Assembly: GCA_963070105.1 (NCBI GenBank)
Contig: OY718805.1
Location: 7,412,501 to 7,476,500, forward strand
Length of the DNA stretch: 64,000 nucleotides
Direction: 5' to 3'
Source of the DNA: Litomosoides sigmodontis
Lineage: Eukaryota; Nematoda; Chromadorea; Rhabditida; Onchocercidae
Position numbers and translations under genes: made by a program. This document shows positions 40,360 through 51,077 of the stretch, piece after piece. Within the stretch, counting starts at the first letter, position 1; the number at the start of each line of letters is the position of its first letter. A model generated the notes under the pieces. It was not told where the DNA came from. It ran no database searches and was given only the letters and a program-made list of their open reading frames with translations.

Positions 40360-42298
40360 ATGGGTGAACGTAAGGGACAGAATTTTTATTATCCGCCAGA
40401 CTTTGATTATAAAAAGCATAAAAGTTTAAACAGCTATCATGGAACTCATGCATTACGAGAACGTGCTGCCAAAATTAAACAAGGGATTCTCATTATACGG
40501 TGTGTTATATTTGACTTCATAAGTTGTTAATGCGGATGTAAGTATTCTTTTGTGTAGTAGCTTGTAACTTCATAGTCTGGTCATTCATGCTACATTTTAT
40601 TAATTTACTCCTTATCAATTTATTTTGAGGTATTGTATTTTATTTCTTCAGTTTTGAAATGCCCTTCAATATTTGGTGTCTGGGTTGCAACAACCATATT
40701 GGAATGGGTGTACGGTATAATGCGGAAAAGAAAAAAATCGGAATGTATTATACTACACCGTTGTATGAATTTCGTATGAAGTGCCATCTATGTGACAACT
40801 ACTTCGTCATACGCACGGATCCTGAGGTTATTTTTGTTGAAGGAAATGTATTGAAAATCACTTCAAAAACTTTTGTGGATTCGGAACGTTCTTTTAATGT
40901 GGACTTCGCTTTTTGGAATGCTTTACGTTATTTTCCTTCCGCTTAATTTGCTGTATTCAGTATTATTTTGAACCAGAAGCGTCAACTTTGCAGCACTTCG
41001 ATTATGAACTTGTGGAAGGCTGTCGTCGTCAGGAGAAGCGATATGATCCATCGACTATCGATCAGCTTGGAGCCGTCGATAGAGGTTTTAACAGACAGTT
41101 GGAAAGTGATCGAATGTTTCAGGTAAAAAAGCAGAAGGAATAAATCGTTTAAAAGAAAGTCGAGATGAAATTCCGTGATGAACCAAATATTTGAATTTCA
41201 ATGGACTTGTACACTTCATTTTCGTGAAGAATTGCATAATTTAGGTTGAACATGTGGAACAAGACAAAGAAAAAGCAGCAAGTTCAGTCGATAAGATCGG
41301 TAAATTGGAATGGATTCAGGAAAGGATGCGAGATGATTTTGCCGCTAATCAAGCTTTACGGAAATCATTCAATGTAAGCATTTTTTTCAGATGAGAATTA
41401 TCTCAAACCAGCTTTTCCTCCTCTTCATAATTATTTTTTTCACGCTTTAGCCTGTTATAAATTATGTCATTTTAGCTCGAAAAAACTGGTTTGAAAGAGG
41501 AAAGAGCCAGAGATGAAGACTTATTGAAGAGAATGTCTTTGAACATCAAGCTAGTATCAGAAAGTATTGAGGATAAAAAACTCGCTGCTGCTGCTTTGCG
41601 GTACAAAAATATGAAATTTACGTGACATTTTAACGTTCCTTTATATTTTACAGAGATTAGCAGAATAGTTTTATACACCTGAGAAATTTTGAGATTGTGA
41701 AGTTATATAAAAAAATGTTACATTTTATTATATTATACTGTTGTACTATTTTTTAGTTTCCGGGGAGCAGCTTGAAGAGAAGCGTAAGGCGATACTGAGC
41801 AAACCCATATTTTCAAGCTGTCAGCCAGCAACTTCAGAGAAGCATAATATGAAGCAGAAACACTTATTGTCTATGAAGCTTCGTAAAAACGAACATAATG
41901 CTTTTGGTAGTATGTCATCTGTACATAGCGAGCAGGAACAATTAACAGCAGGGAGTCTTGGCATTGTCAAAAAACCGAAATACGAAAACATAGAACAGGA
42001 TGAAATCATTATTTCGAACAAGGTAGTAATTTTTCCAGATAATATTTTAAAAGGGCTTTAGGGATTAGAAATATCTTAAGGACTCCTTTCACATGCTTTT
42101 GTTATTTCTATTAAAATAACTTCTCAGGGAAATTTGGACATCAAGACTGAACCCGATGAATTGCTATGTCCTGATCAGATGAATTTTGCAAAAGTCAAGG
42201 ATGAATACGTTTCTGTTGTGAAATCAGAAGCATGCTGTAAGCCTTTAGCTTTAATAGCAGATTATAGTGGTGATAGTTCATCAGAAGGCGCTGATTAG
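40360..42298 (+). CDS. YJU2B: YJU2B / CCDC130-type splicing factor, one-base frame defect
   Basis: A member of the CWC16/YJU2 family of spliceosome-associated proteins. Seven exons: 40360-40499, 40652-40826, 40994-41122, 41245-41373, 41476-41600, 41757-42022 and 42128-42298. The N-terminal half is highly conserved: MGERKGQNFYYPPDF, FEMPFNIWCLGCNNHIGMG, KKIGMYYTTPLYEFRMKC and CHLCDN, giving a zinc-binding set at Cys56, 59, 91 and 94. The middle is charged and coiled; the tail is acidic (DYSGDSSSEGAD). The ATG follows TTTTGCAG, a likely spliced-leader acceptor. The total is 1135 bases, one more than a whole number of codons: with the visible splice sites exon 6 enters the wrong frame and stops within eight codons. 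Ignoring one G of the four at 41762-41765 gives an uninterrupted 377-residue frame of normal length. A sequencing or assembly insertion is likelier than a real defect. Confidence 0.9.
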
Positions 42299-43569
42299 AA
42301 TAGGCGTATAAAGAAGAAGGAACTGTATGCTATATGGAGTTGGTCGTATGGATATCACAAGAAGCTAATAAACAGTAGGTGCTGGTCTAGTTTTTCCTTG
42401 GAAATGACCATTTTTAATGGACACTGTGATTCTGTAACTAATCTAATGTCATGGAATTTCTCATTTCCAACCATGTGATTTTTACTTGTGAATTTGTACT
42501 ATTTTGTGAATGAACACTGAATTATGGTTTGTGTTATAATCGTGCGTATGAATTAATATTAACCGTACGAAGTTTTTCCAGCAATAACTACCGTTTGGTG
42601 AAGTTCGCTGCACATTTAAATGAGTTAAGATGTACGCTGATAATGACGTAGGCAATTAGATGACAATTGAAATGCAAAAAAACGAGTGCTTCATGACAAG
42701 AAATCAAATAATTGTTATCTTTCACTTATCTTTTGTTATCTTTCACTTCTGTACAAGAACTCTGTGCAAGACAAAAGACTGTAGAAGCACTTCGTGAATT
42801 CGCCAAAATTTGCAAGGTTTCCACTCACAAGAATAATTTGATGAAGTTTATCAAGAAGTAAATTACTGAAATTTAAGATATTACTTACTCCATCAAATGA
42901 TAACAGACAATCATTACTTACAGATGAATTCTTACCCATTCTCCCTAGCAATTATTGAACTGTCAATGTGTACATACATCATTGTACCATTCAAATGTTT
43001 ATGAATTAAAAAATGCTTCAAATTTGCTTATATATACATCAGCAAGTGCATGGGTGTGGCTTTGATGATTTAAGATTAGCAATAACCTAACGTAGCAAGG
43101 GGAAATACTTTAACAGCAAATGCCGTAATAATCATTGGATATTATCATTCCTTTCTCACTTATCAAGCAATTGCTTTCTGTCAAAGATTACAATGTTAAC
43201 ATAGTTGTGCGTCTGAAGCGTGTAGCGTTTCAATAGCATTTATCATTAAATCACCTAGTGAGGGAAAGGGAAGCACGGAGATAAAGCAATTGATAATCCC
43301 GTATGAATAATGATCTTTGATGTTTGATTTTTGATCACCATATTTATTTATTGCTTGTCGAGTTAGCTAGAAAGATTTCGCGAAGAAGACCTGAGAGAAC
43401 ACTAACACTAATCATTTTCAGGTGCAAAATGATACTTTAGTTTTCTTTTCAATCTAACCATCTCTCTATCGACTCCTATCGCATGTTTCCTTTTTGCTGT
43501 TGCTGTTGTTGGTATCTTAACTGAATAATTTAAATGGATTGAATAAAACGCTAGGAAGCTGGCAGTGCA
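42299..43569. other. Intergenic, nothing further recognised
   Basis: It holds the 3' end of the YJU2B-like gene and AT-rich spacer. Open frames on the minus strand here (for example 43408-43596) lack splice or start support. Confidence 0.4.
42367..42372 (+). terminator. Poly(A) signal AATAAA for the YJU2B-like gene
   Basis: A perfect AATAAA lies about 70 bases after the stop codon. Confidence 0.55.
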
Positions 43570-44664
43570 ATGGCTTTTAGGGATGAAAGCCGACAACTAA
43601 AGGCCACATGCTTAACAAACATTGCTTACGTCATTGGTAAGCTTTTAGGATGAATACTTATCACGTAGACAGCATTGGACAATCTTTTGTTCTTTCTCTA
43701 ATTTTGATACACTTTTGTGAAATTCTCTTGACACACTCTCCCTTCCTACTGCTTTTGGAGGTTTGTGATTGATAGTTTATCCTTTACAAATCGTATATCT
43801 CTCCTCATTTACTTATCCTTATCATAAAATACAAGGAAAATAATGGTATAATACAAGGAAAGATATTGTATTATGTGTGTGAGGGAGAGAGACAGAGAGA
43901 GAAGGATATATGTTTGAGGTCAAGGTCATCTATCTTCTTGGGTCAGAAATTAAACCAGAAACATATTACCCTGGTTGGTACTGTGGAATAAATTCCAATT
44001 CTAAGCCTACCAGTTAAAGGATTGATAAATCAATTTATGCAAATAATGCCTAATCACATCAACAATGATTTAATTCTACTGTAAATTTAATTCAGCGATT
44101 AAAATTCGACTAAGATAGCAATGTTCATCGCTCATTGCTATCTAACTTCTCCCAGCAACTACCATTACCACTGTTTTCCAATAAATTATATTGCCGTATT
44201 GAAATTTATTATTTAAGGCATTTCAAAAGCTTTCTAAAACAGCCTCTCTTTTGTGAGTGAATGAACTGATCACTTAAAGTGCTTGTGTGATAAACTGCCT
44301 GATTCTATTAGTTCTTTATCACTATAGCTTTTCCGGATATTCGGTAGTTATTTTGGCAATTTTGAATTAAGTAAGCAAAAAGCAACACAAGTCATTACTT
44401 AGGTAATAATTGTGCTTAATTGATATTCTTGATGTGTAGGAGGAAGTGAAGAAGTGTTACGACGTCTTGCTTATCGCAACGGAATTTTAGGAATTAAATT
44501 TTCATTCTATTCAGTAGGCAGACACATGTCCATCTGTCACTTCAGGTAAAGGTTTTTATTTTGTTTCTGAAATTACCAGCACTTTTCAATTAAAATTTAT
44601 TGTTCTTTATTTTCACCCAATTGAAAATTACAGAAAATTGAGGATAGAAATACGCCAATTTTGA
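43570..44664 (+). CDS. Possible small three-exon gene, unrecognised
   Basis: Three open segments join cleanly: 43570-43636 (starting with ATG), 44440-44545 and 44634-44664. Donors are GTAAGC and GTAAAG; acceptors are GATGTGTAG and AAAATTACAG. The phases (1, then 2) match at both junctions and end at a stop, giving 67 residues beginning MAFRDESRQLKATCLTNIAY and containing SEEVLRRLAYRNG. The ATG lies 15 bases after AAACGCTAG, a possible spliced-leader acceptor. The product is basic, has two or three Cys and no clear signal peptide or membrane helix. I do not recognise it. The chance of three short segments agreeing in phase is not negligible in AT-rich DNA, so this could be spurious or be part of a longer gene. 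Confidence 0.35.
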
Positions 44665-45484
44665 GAAATAATTCCAGTTCGTGCCATAATTTAATGAAAC
44701 GAATCGAAGCGAAAAGTCATAAATTTAAAACACTGAAATTTCCGAATTCTCGATAGAAGTACAAGTGCGAACATCGAATGGCTGCTGTTCCTCAACAATT
44801 GAATTTTCCATAGTTTTCAAGACGAAATAATAATGCAACCTCATTTCGACCGAAATTATGCAAGAAAGCAATTACATAATTGCATTTGCATCTGCACTCA
44901 ATGAACGACCTGCCATGAATTGCATGCAGATTATTTGTAAACTATTTATAGAATAACAAATTTTTTCGCAACTTCTCAAATTGAAGTTTCAGTTTACCGA
45001 AAATATGAATAAATTTTTTCGATACATCTCTTGTAAACCCCTTTTTGAGAGGAAATGAGAAAGCGATTGTACCGGATCGGAATATTCGATAACACGGAGT
45101 GAGATTTTAGCATTCATTTACGAATCATTCAGCAGAGTGCGGTGCTCCGATATTCCGGTCAATGCTCAAGGAATTTTGCTGCAAGAATTTTCAACCCTTA
45201 GCTGACCTAGTTTGAACGTTACGAGAGCTAATGATCACGCACGCATTTCCCCTCCCAACACTTGGGCAGTAAAACAACGAGCGCTCTGCTTGCTCCCACC
45301 ACCAACTTCAAAAGCTTAACAAATGTTGAGAAAGAGTGGAAGAACTGAGCCAGTTAAATTTACTTCGTTACACACACAACTGTAAAATATTCTGGAAGAA
45401 AAAAGAATCCGTAGTAACTCCTGAAAAGCATTCAGAAGCTCTCAGTACAGTGAGGAATTGTTGTAGCAACGGACAGACAGTGCT

Positions 45485-45514
45485 GATCGGATCGGATCGG
45501 ATCGGATCGGATCG
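45485..45514. repeat. GGATC pentanucleotide repeat
   Basis: Five to six tandem copies of GGATC, an uncommon repeat unit, upstream of the SSBP gene. Confidence 0.9.
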
Positions 45515-45620
45515 ATCACTTTCTGTGTTACAATGCTATCTGAATATATTTTATCACCACCTGTTTCAAAAAATCCCTTTTGCACCTGTACATTTCCAGT
45601 GATCCAGTTCACTTCCAAAG

Positions 45621-46241
45621 ATGTGTGTGTGTGTGTGTGTGTGTGCGTGTGCGTGTGCGTGCGTGTGTGCATGTGCGTGTTTCGTCCCTGCATGTATGCA
45701 TGCCATTGTTGTAATTGCTCGTCGGAGGTACTATATAGGGTGACGATCCTGTCAAGCCCGTAAGTCCCTCAACAATGTAAATGTGTGTGTGTGTGTGTAT
45801 GTGAAATAACGCAACAACGCCTATCCCCCCAATCCCTTGATGTTTGTTTTGTATGCGTAGGCGTATGTATCATCAAAGCACATAAAATGATGGCGTTTCG
45901 AGGGGGGGGGGGGAGGGGTGATGATGCCTTGAAAGGGTATGATCCACTTACTGCGAAGGACGATGTCATCGAGGAAGTCCCGAGAAACCTCAGAGAGAGT
46001 TGCAGATTGGAAGTGACCCAGTATGAGATGTAGAGGAAAACGTATTGAATAGTAGAAGGGGTGAGATGCGCTTGCCTAAGACACGGCCGATCGATATAGG
46101 AGGGCGGCTGGACATTCGCCAGATGCACAACGCCCTTCTCTCCTTGCGTTATTGCTGTCGGTGGTGGGTAGCTTGGGGGAGGGGGGGGGAGGTGGTTGGG
46201 TTGTCCAGTTTATTTATATATCGGGTGTGTGCGTGTATGTA

Positions 46242-46273
<32 letters not shown>

Positions 46274-46325
46274 CGCGTGTGTGTGTGGGTGGTGGGTGCG
46301 CGTGTGTGTATGTATGTGGATGGGT
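45621..46325. repeat. Cluster of GT tracts and G runs
   Basis: GT with GC interruptions (45621-45682), a second GT tract (45779-45802), a 12-base G run followed by AGGGG (45902-45918), a G-rich block GGGGGAGGGGGGGGGAGG (about 46173-46191), and a long GT tract with GGGTGGG interruptions (about 46224-46325). All G runs are on the plus strand. Confidence 0.85.
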
Positions 46326-47417
46326 TGTTGACGTGTTTTGGTTGGCATATATATTTTCACAATTAATTCATCGGTTCGAGGGACGTACGAGAGGCGCTCT
46401 GTCTGCATTTTGCTCCTACTGCTTACTCACTTCCCTTCCTCGCTCCCATCATTATCAGGTCGATTAATTAAATGCTTATTGCTATTGTTCCATGTGTACT
46501 GTTAAAACTATGGTCATGGAAAGAGGATGCGAAATGCATCCCATTGCGCATCTCTCTATCGGATATTCGATCGAATGCTTTAGCTTATCTTCCCCTTCCT
46601 TTTCCGTGTGAATGACTCATAGAGACGTGATAGCATTTATCGTCGTTATCATTTGCCGCTTGTAATACCACTACTATAGCTTGCTTATAATATTACTTCT
46701 CGATCATATTTGCATACTACACCATTACGACATATTGTTGTAACAATCGTTGTAAAACTTTTCGAGAGAGAAAGAGAGAGAGAGAGAAATTTTCCCTTTT
46801 TTCTGCTTCAATTTCAGTGATCTTTGAGTTGCTTTCTGTATCGTTCTGAATTGATTATTGTTAACTAGTTAGTTAATTAGGTAGTGGTCAAGTAATGAAT
46901 GGTTTAGCTATAAACAATTCATCTATTATGGTTCCCGTAATTTCAGTCGTACTGTTAGTGATTCATTGCTGACTCGAATCTATACGCATCTTTATTAAAT
47001 TTCTTGTGAAAGCTTTCCATTGGATTTCTCCCATTCCATACTTTGGAATCGCTAATATTAATTCATTAATTTCTTCCATTAATTAATTCATTAAATTTAT
47101 GATGCCTTATTTCGTATTGTTTTTAACACTTCTGTTGTAATTGCCAGCAACCACTCTTAATTTTTTTTTATTCTTTGTCAAGTTGGGAAGTGTTCTTAAT
47201 GATCAACGTGAACGCTTCAGTGTTAGCCTTGTAGACAGATGCACATATGTATTTAAATTATAAAATGTTATAGTACTTCTATTTCAGATTGTGTGAAGAA
47301 TTCGTTGCTTTCTGATCCTATTTTAAATTATTATGTTAAATTATTATTATGCATCTTTGTTCTTCTTTCCTTGATACACCGAGAGCCATCTGAAACGAAA
47401 CATCATTGCTGTCTGGA

Positions 47418-50400
47418 ATGTTTGCACAACAGCCGAAGGGGCCACCGCCTAATCGAAACCAAACAACGCTAACAAGCCAAAGTGAAGCTGCTGCCAAAGA
47501 GAAGTAAGTTTTGGTTTCCTTCCAATTGAGCAGTGTCTACGAAATATTATGTATCAAATATTTGGTATTCAGTACTGTCATTGTCATATACGACAGTGGC
47601 TTAATGTAATGATCAATTTCAACTTCACTGCACAGTTCGAAAGCTTTTTTTGGTACCTTAGAAGTTTTGTTTTATTAACCAACTATGTTGGCGGTATTGC
47701 AGGCTTGCTGGATTTGTGTATGAATATTTGGTACATAATGGTGCAACAAAAACTGCCGAATCATTCAAAGGCGAAGTGTTATCGGTTAGAAATTGCAATC
47801 ATAAAGTGTTTATGTAGTTCTTTACATATTAGCGATTTGCTGCTTTGCATCACCTACTTTTTTGTAGAATCTTGTTAAAAATCTCTGGTTTGATGAAGGA
47901 CAAAAAGTTGTATAAATCTAATTAGTATGAGATGAGAGTTTCGTAATTGAAACGATCTGTTAACATTGTTTATCATAAAACACTTCTTTCACAAGCAACA
48001 CGGAAGTGACGAAAATCGGAAATACATTATTTCAGCAGAATAATGCATCGAAGCAAATCAATATTGGTGATGCTCCAGGATTTTTGCAAAATTGGTTCTT
48101 GTAAGTTTATATATGATTTTCAAATCCAACGGAAAAACACTTTGTATTGGTAGATTTTCGTCGTTATTTATCAATTACAGAATTTTTTTCAGTTTATTTT
48201 GGGATTTATACTCAGCAGCTCCGGAAAGGCGCGACACATGCGAAGCTTCGCAGGAAGCTAAAGCTTTTCATGAATACGTAAGCTTTTTTCTGATAACTAC
48301 GTTTTTTTCGTCATAAAAGTCAAGTTCTTGTCATTGTTTGTGCAATGTTTTCAAGACTCTACAAAAATAAAAGAGAAGCGCTGTTGCGTAGTGTTCAGTC
48401 TTTATTTTTTTTTTCGGTTACAGGGGTTTATGAATGCAAGCCATGGCGTTCCTCCAGGTCCAGCTGGTACACCAATCATGAATGGTATGCACGGATCTCA
48501 TCTGGTTGGTTATCATGTGTTGTTTTATTTAATGAATTTTGCATTTTTTTTTTGAATGAAAAAGCATTCGTTTTTTTTATTTACGTTTATTACAGTTTCC
48601 GTCAGCAGCAGCCAGCCCTCTAGGTATGGGACCTGGACCAGGGCCAGATGGACTAATGCCTGCTGGTTATTATCCTCCACGAAGTGGACAACCGGGACCA
48701 TCGGGCGCAACTAGTCAGTCATCACCTATTTCAGGTTATAGATTAGGATTAGTAACAATGTTTAATTATTTCATTACGTTGTCTATATGTGTGTTTCCTA
48801 CCAACATAAAATGTAGAACTTATGGATGACTTATGCCAAGCCTGTTGCATTACGATGTTTCATAATTTTCAGGTGTACCTCCTTCTGGAAGTTTTGCTCC
48901 AGTTCCACCACGGTATGCTATGCCGTCGAGAAATGGTCCACCAGGCCCAGGTGCTATGCCACCTGGTGCTGGCTTCCCAGGTGCTGGACCTCCTCATATG
49001 TTTGGTGAACAAATGCGACCCATGCAACCACAGCGACTACCTCCAAGCGCAGGCCCGATGCGTATGCCAACGGTACATTAAATCATTAAAGTGCAAATAT
49101 ATATATATACTTAATCCACTAATCTAAAAATTCCTGTTTGTGCCGTATTTTCCATTTCGGAAGTAATTAATTTTGGTTTTTGGAATGTTCATTCAATTTA
49201 TCTTTATAGAACTTTCCGGGAATGCGACCAAATGGTCCAATGCGATATGGTTCTCAAATGTACATGGAGTCTCCAACGGGCACTCCTTTTCCTCCAGTGG
49301 GTTTTTAATTTTTAATATTCTGATTATTATATTCTCATGTCCATCCAAAAATGGCGCTTCTTGTATGGTTACATATGCCGCGGTTTTATAACATCCTTTC
49401 TAAGAACAGTTTTGGTTTGAGGCGAAAAATAAGGAAAATGACATACAACTCGGAGACAATAATACGCTGATATACGTATTTTCAACTTCTTTACGACATT
49501 TTCGAGGTTTAATTGAGATATTTGGAAATGGTTACATCAGAATTATTTCGAAAATTCTCGAAATTATGTTGTATATGCTGTCATTTAAGAATGCGATGAT
49601 GCCAAATGGTGCGATATGCTCTTCAACTCCTTCTATGTTATCATCACCAGGACCACAAGGGCCGATGCCAACGGGGCCTGATGGACAGGCTGATCCAAGG
49701 GGTTACATGATGATGTCGACTGCCTCAAACATACCGGTACTTTATTTTATCAGAGCTAACAAACATTTGTTTTTCAAATCTACAATGTTAGATAAATTTA
49801 CTGTCTAAGACGACTATTTCATCTGACTTTGTATAGTCGTGAGGCTCATTTTAATGAAGAAATTATCGCTTTCTATATTGTTAGAAGCATTTAATTGCAG
49901 TACGTCATGCATGGTTCTGAGGGCAGCATGACTCCTGGAGCAGGTGGTAGAGGCTCAGCCGGACCTCCGGGTTCTGGTCCTGAAACACAGGTTGGTTCAT
50001 TGTTGAACGGTGATGAAATGAAACAGTCACCCGCTTCTACACATGGTGGACTTAACGGTGGTACACCAAGCACAGCAGGTGGACCAGGTTTGTAATTTTT
50101 GAATATCCCTTTCTTATCCACTTTTTTGCTTCATTATTGTGTGCTCTAACCATGTGTTTTCAAATTCGCTAGAGGGGAGCTGCTTGTTTTTGTTACAGGC
50201 CCCATGGCATCTGTTTCAATTTACAACCCTGCACTCAGTATTAACAAAGTGAAAACGGTCCAGTTGCCGCGACTTCCTGATGGCGGTACGACTGCTCGCA
50301 GGACCTGATCCTCCACCTCCCTCTTTGAGGTGTAGACCGTGTTAACCACTAATACTCCTTTTCATCGCCCATTCCACTTGGTAGCTAGGGTGCGGGTGGT

Positions 50401-51077
50401 TTTAATTTCCTTACCTTTTCCAGTTAACATAAGTGACCTATTTTGAAAACACGTTTAATGTTTTGATGTCGAGCTGTTGTCATTTACGCGAGTTATCTAT
50501 ATTGGATTGCTTACTAACTTTTTTTGTGAAATACAGGCAGTCAGGCACCAGTGGGTGGTCCGGGTTCAGTGTCAGGGGCCGGAGTTGGTGGTCCTGGTTC
50601 AGTGCATTCACAGTCTGGTGCACCTCCGAGTGTTGTAGCTGGTGGCAGTCAAGGTAATGGACCAGGCAATAATTCGAACACCAACTCAAGTTCTGGAGGA
50701 CAAGTAAATGTTAGTTGTTTTTAACTTCTAACTGCTAGTTTTTTCCTGTTAGGACATTTGTGCTGTGGTTTTCTAGTTGTACTCATAGTGAGTCACCAAA
50801 ACATTCAATTCTTCAAAAAAATTTGTGGAGCTTTTAAGAAACATTTGAGCTATTTTTTTTGCGCCAAACGTAAAACATATTTTGGTAAAGTAACTTCGTT
50901 GGATAAAAGTTACTGAAGTGTAAGCATTTCTATCCTTAAGTTTTATGTGTGTTTCAAGTTACAATCATCTTATAGGAGGAAGCAAGTGAAATATCAAAAA
51001 TCAAGCAAAGTTTGTTTGATGATTTAAAACATTTTGGTGCAAAAGAGGATAACAACGCGGAAAGTTATTTTTCGTGA
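47418..51077 (+). CDS. sam-10: Single-stranded DNA-binding protein SSBP2/3/4-type, LisH/LUFS domain
   Basis: A nuclear adaptor that binds LDB/Chip and stabilises LIM-homeodomain transcription complexes; the nematode orthologue is sam-10. Thirteen exons: 47418-47503, 47703-47784, 48036-48100, 48193-48277, 48424-48504, 48596-48734, 48873-49072, 49210-49296, 49590-49736, 49901-50087, 50199-50285, 50537-50703 and 50976-51077; phases close on 504 residues. The N-terminal LUFS region is clear: [20 protein letters not shown] (LisH helix), then [20 protein letters not shown] and AKAFHEY, matching the family block. The rest is a long Gly/Pro/Met-rich low-complexity region typical of the family, ending in an acidic tail with [16 protein letters not shown]. 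Exon 11 is 87 bases, phase 1 on both sides, and can be skipped without changing frame (475 residues). If its donor is not used, the frame instead stops at 50308. Several exon junctions in the low-complexity part rest on splice sites alone. Confidence 0.9.

Larger units (their letters stand above)
44665..47417. other. Upstream region of the SSBP gene, repeat-rich
   Basis: About 2.7 kb before the SSBP start. The part from 45050 to 46500 is less AT-rich than most of the window and contains a GGATC pentamer repeat, several GT tracts, two G runs and many short open frames produced by these repeats. It may include the promoter and 5' UTR of the SSBP gene. GA tract at about 46763-46788. No supported coding exon. 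Confidence 0.45.

Noticed and set aside
45442..46467. Open frames rich in Cys-Val or His-Thr repeats
   Set aside because: Products of GT microsatellites read in different frames.
48424..50703. Gly-Pro-Met-rich exons that could suggest a collagen
   Set aside because: Glycine does not recur every third residue, and the exons join in frame to the LisH/SSBP N-terminus.
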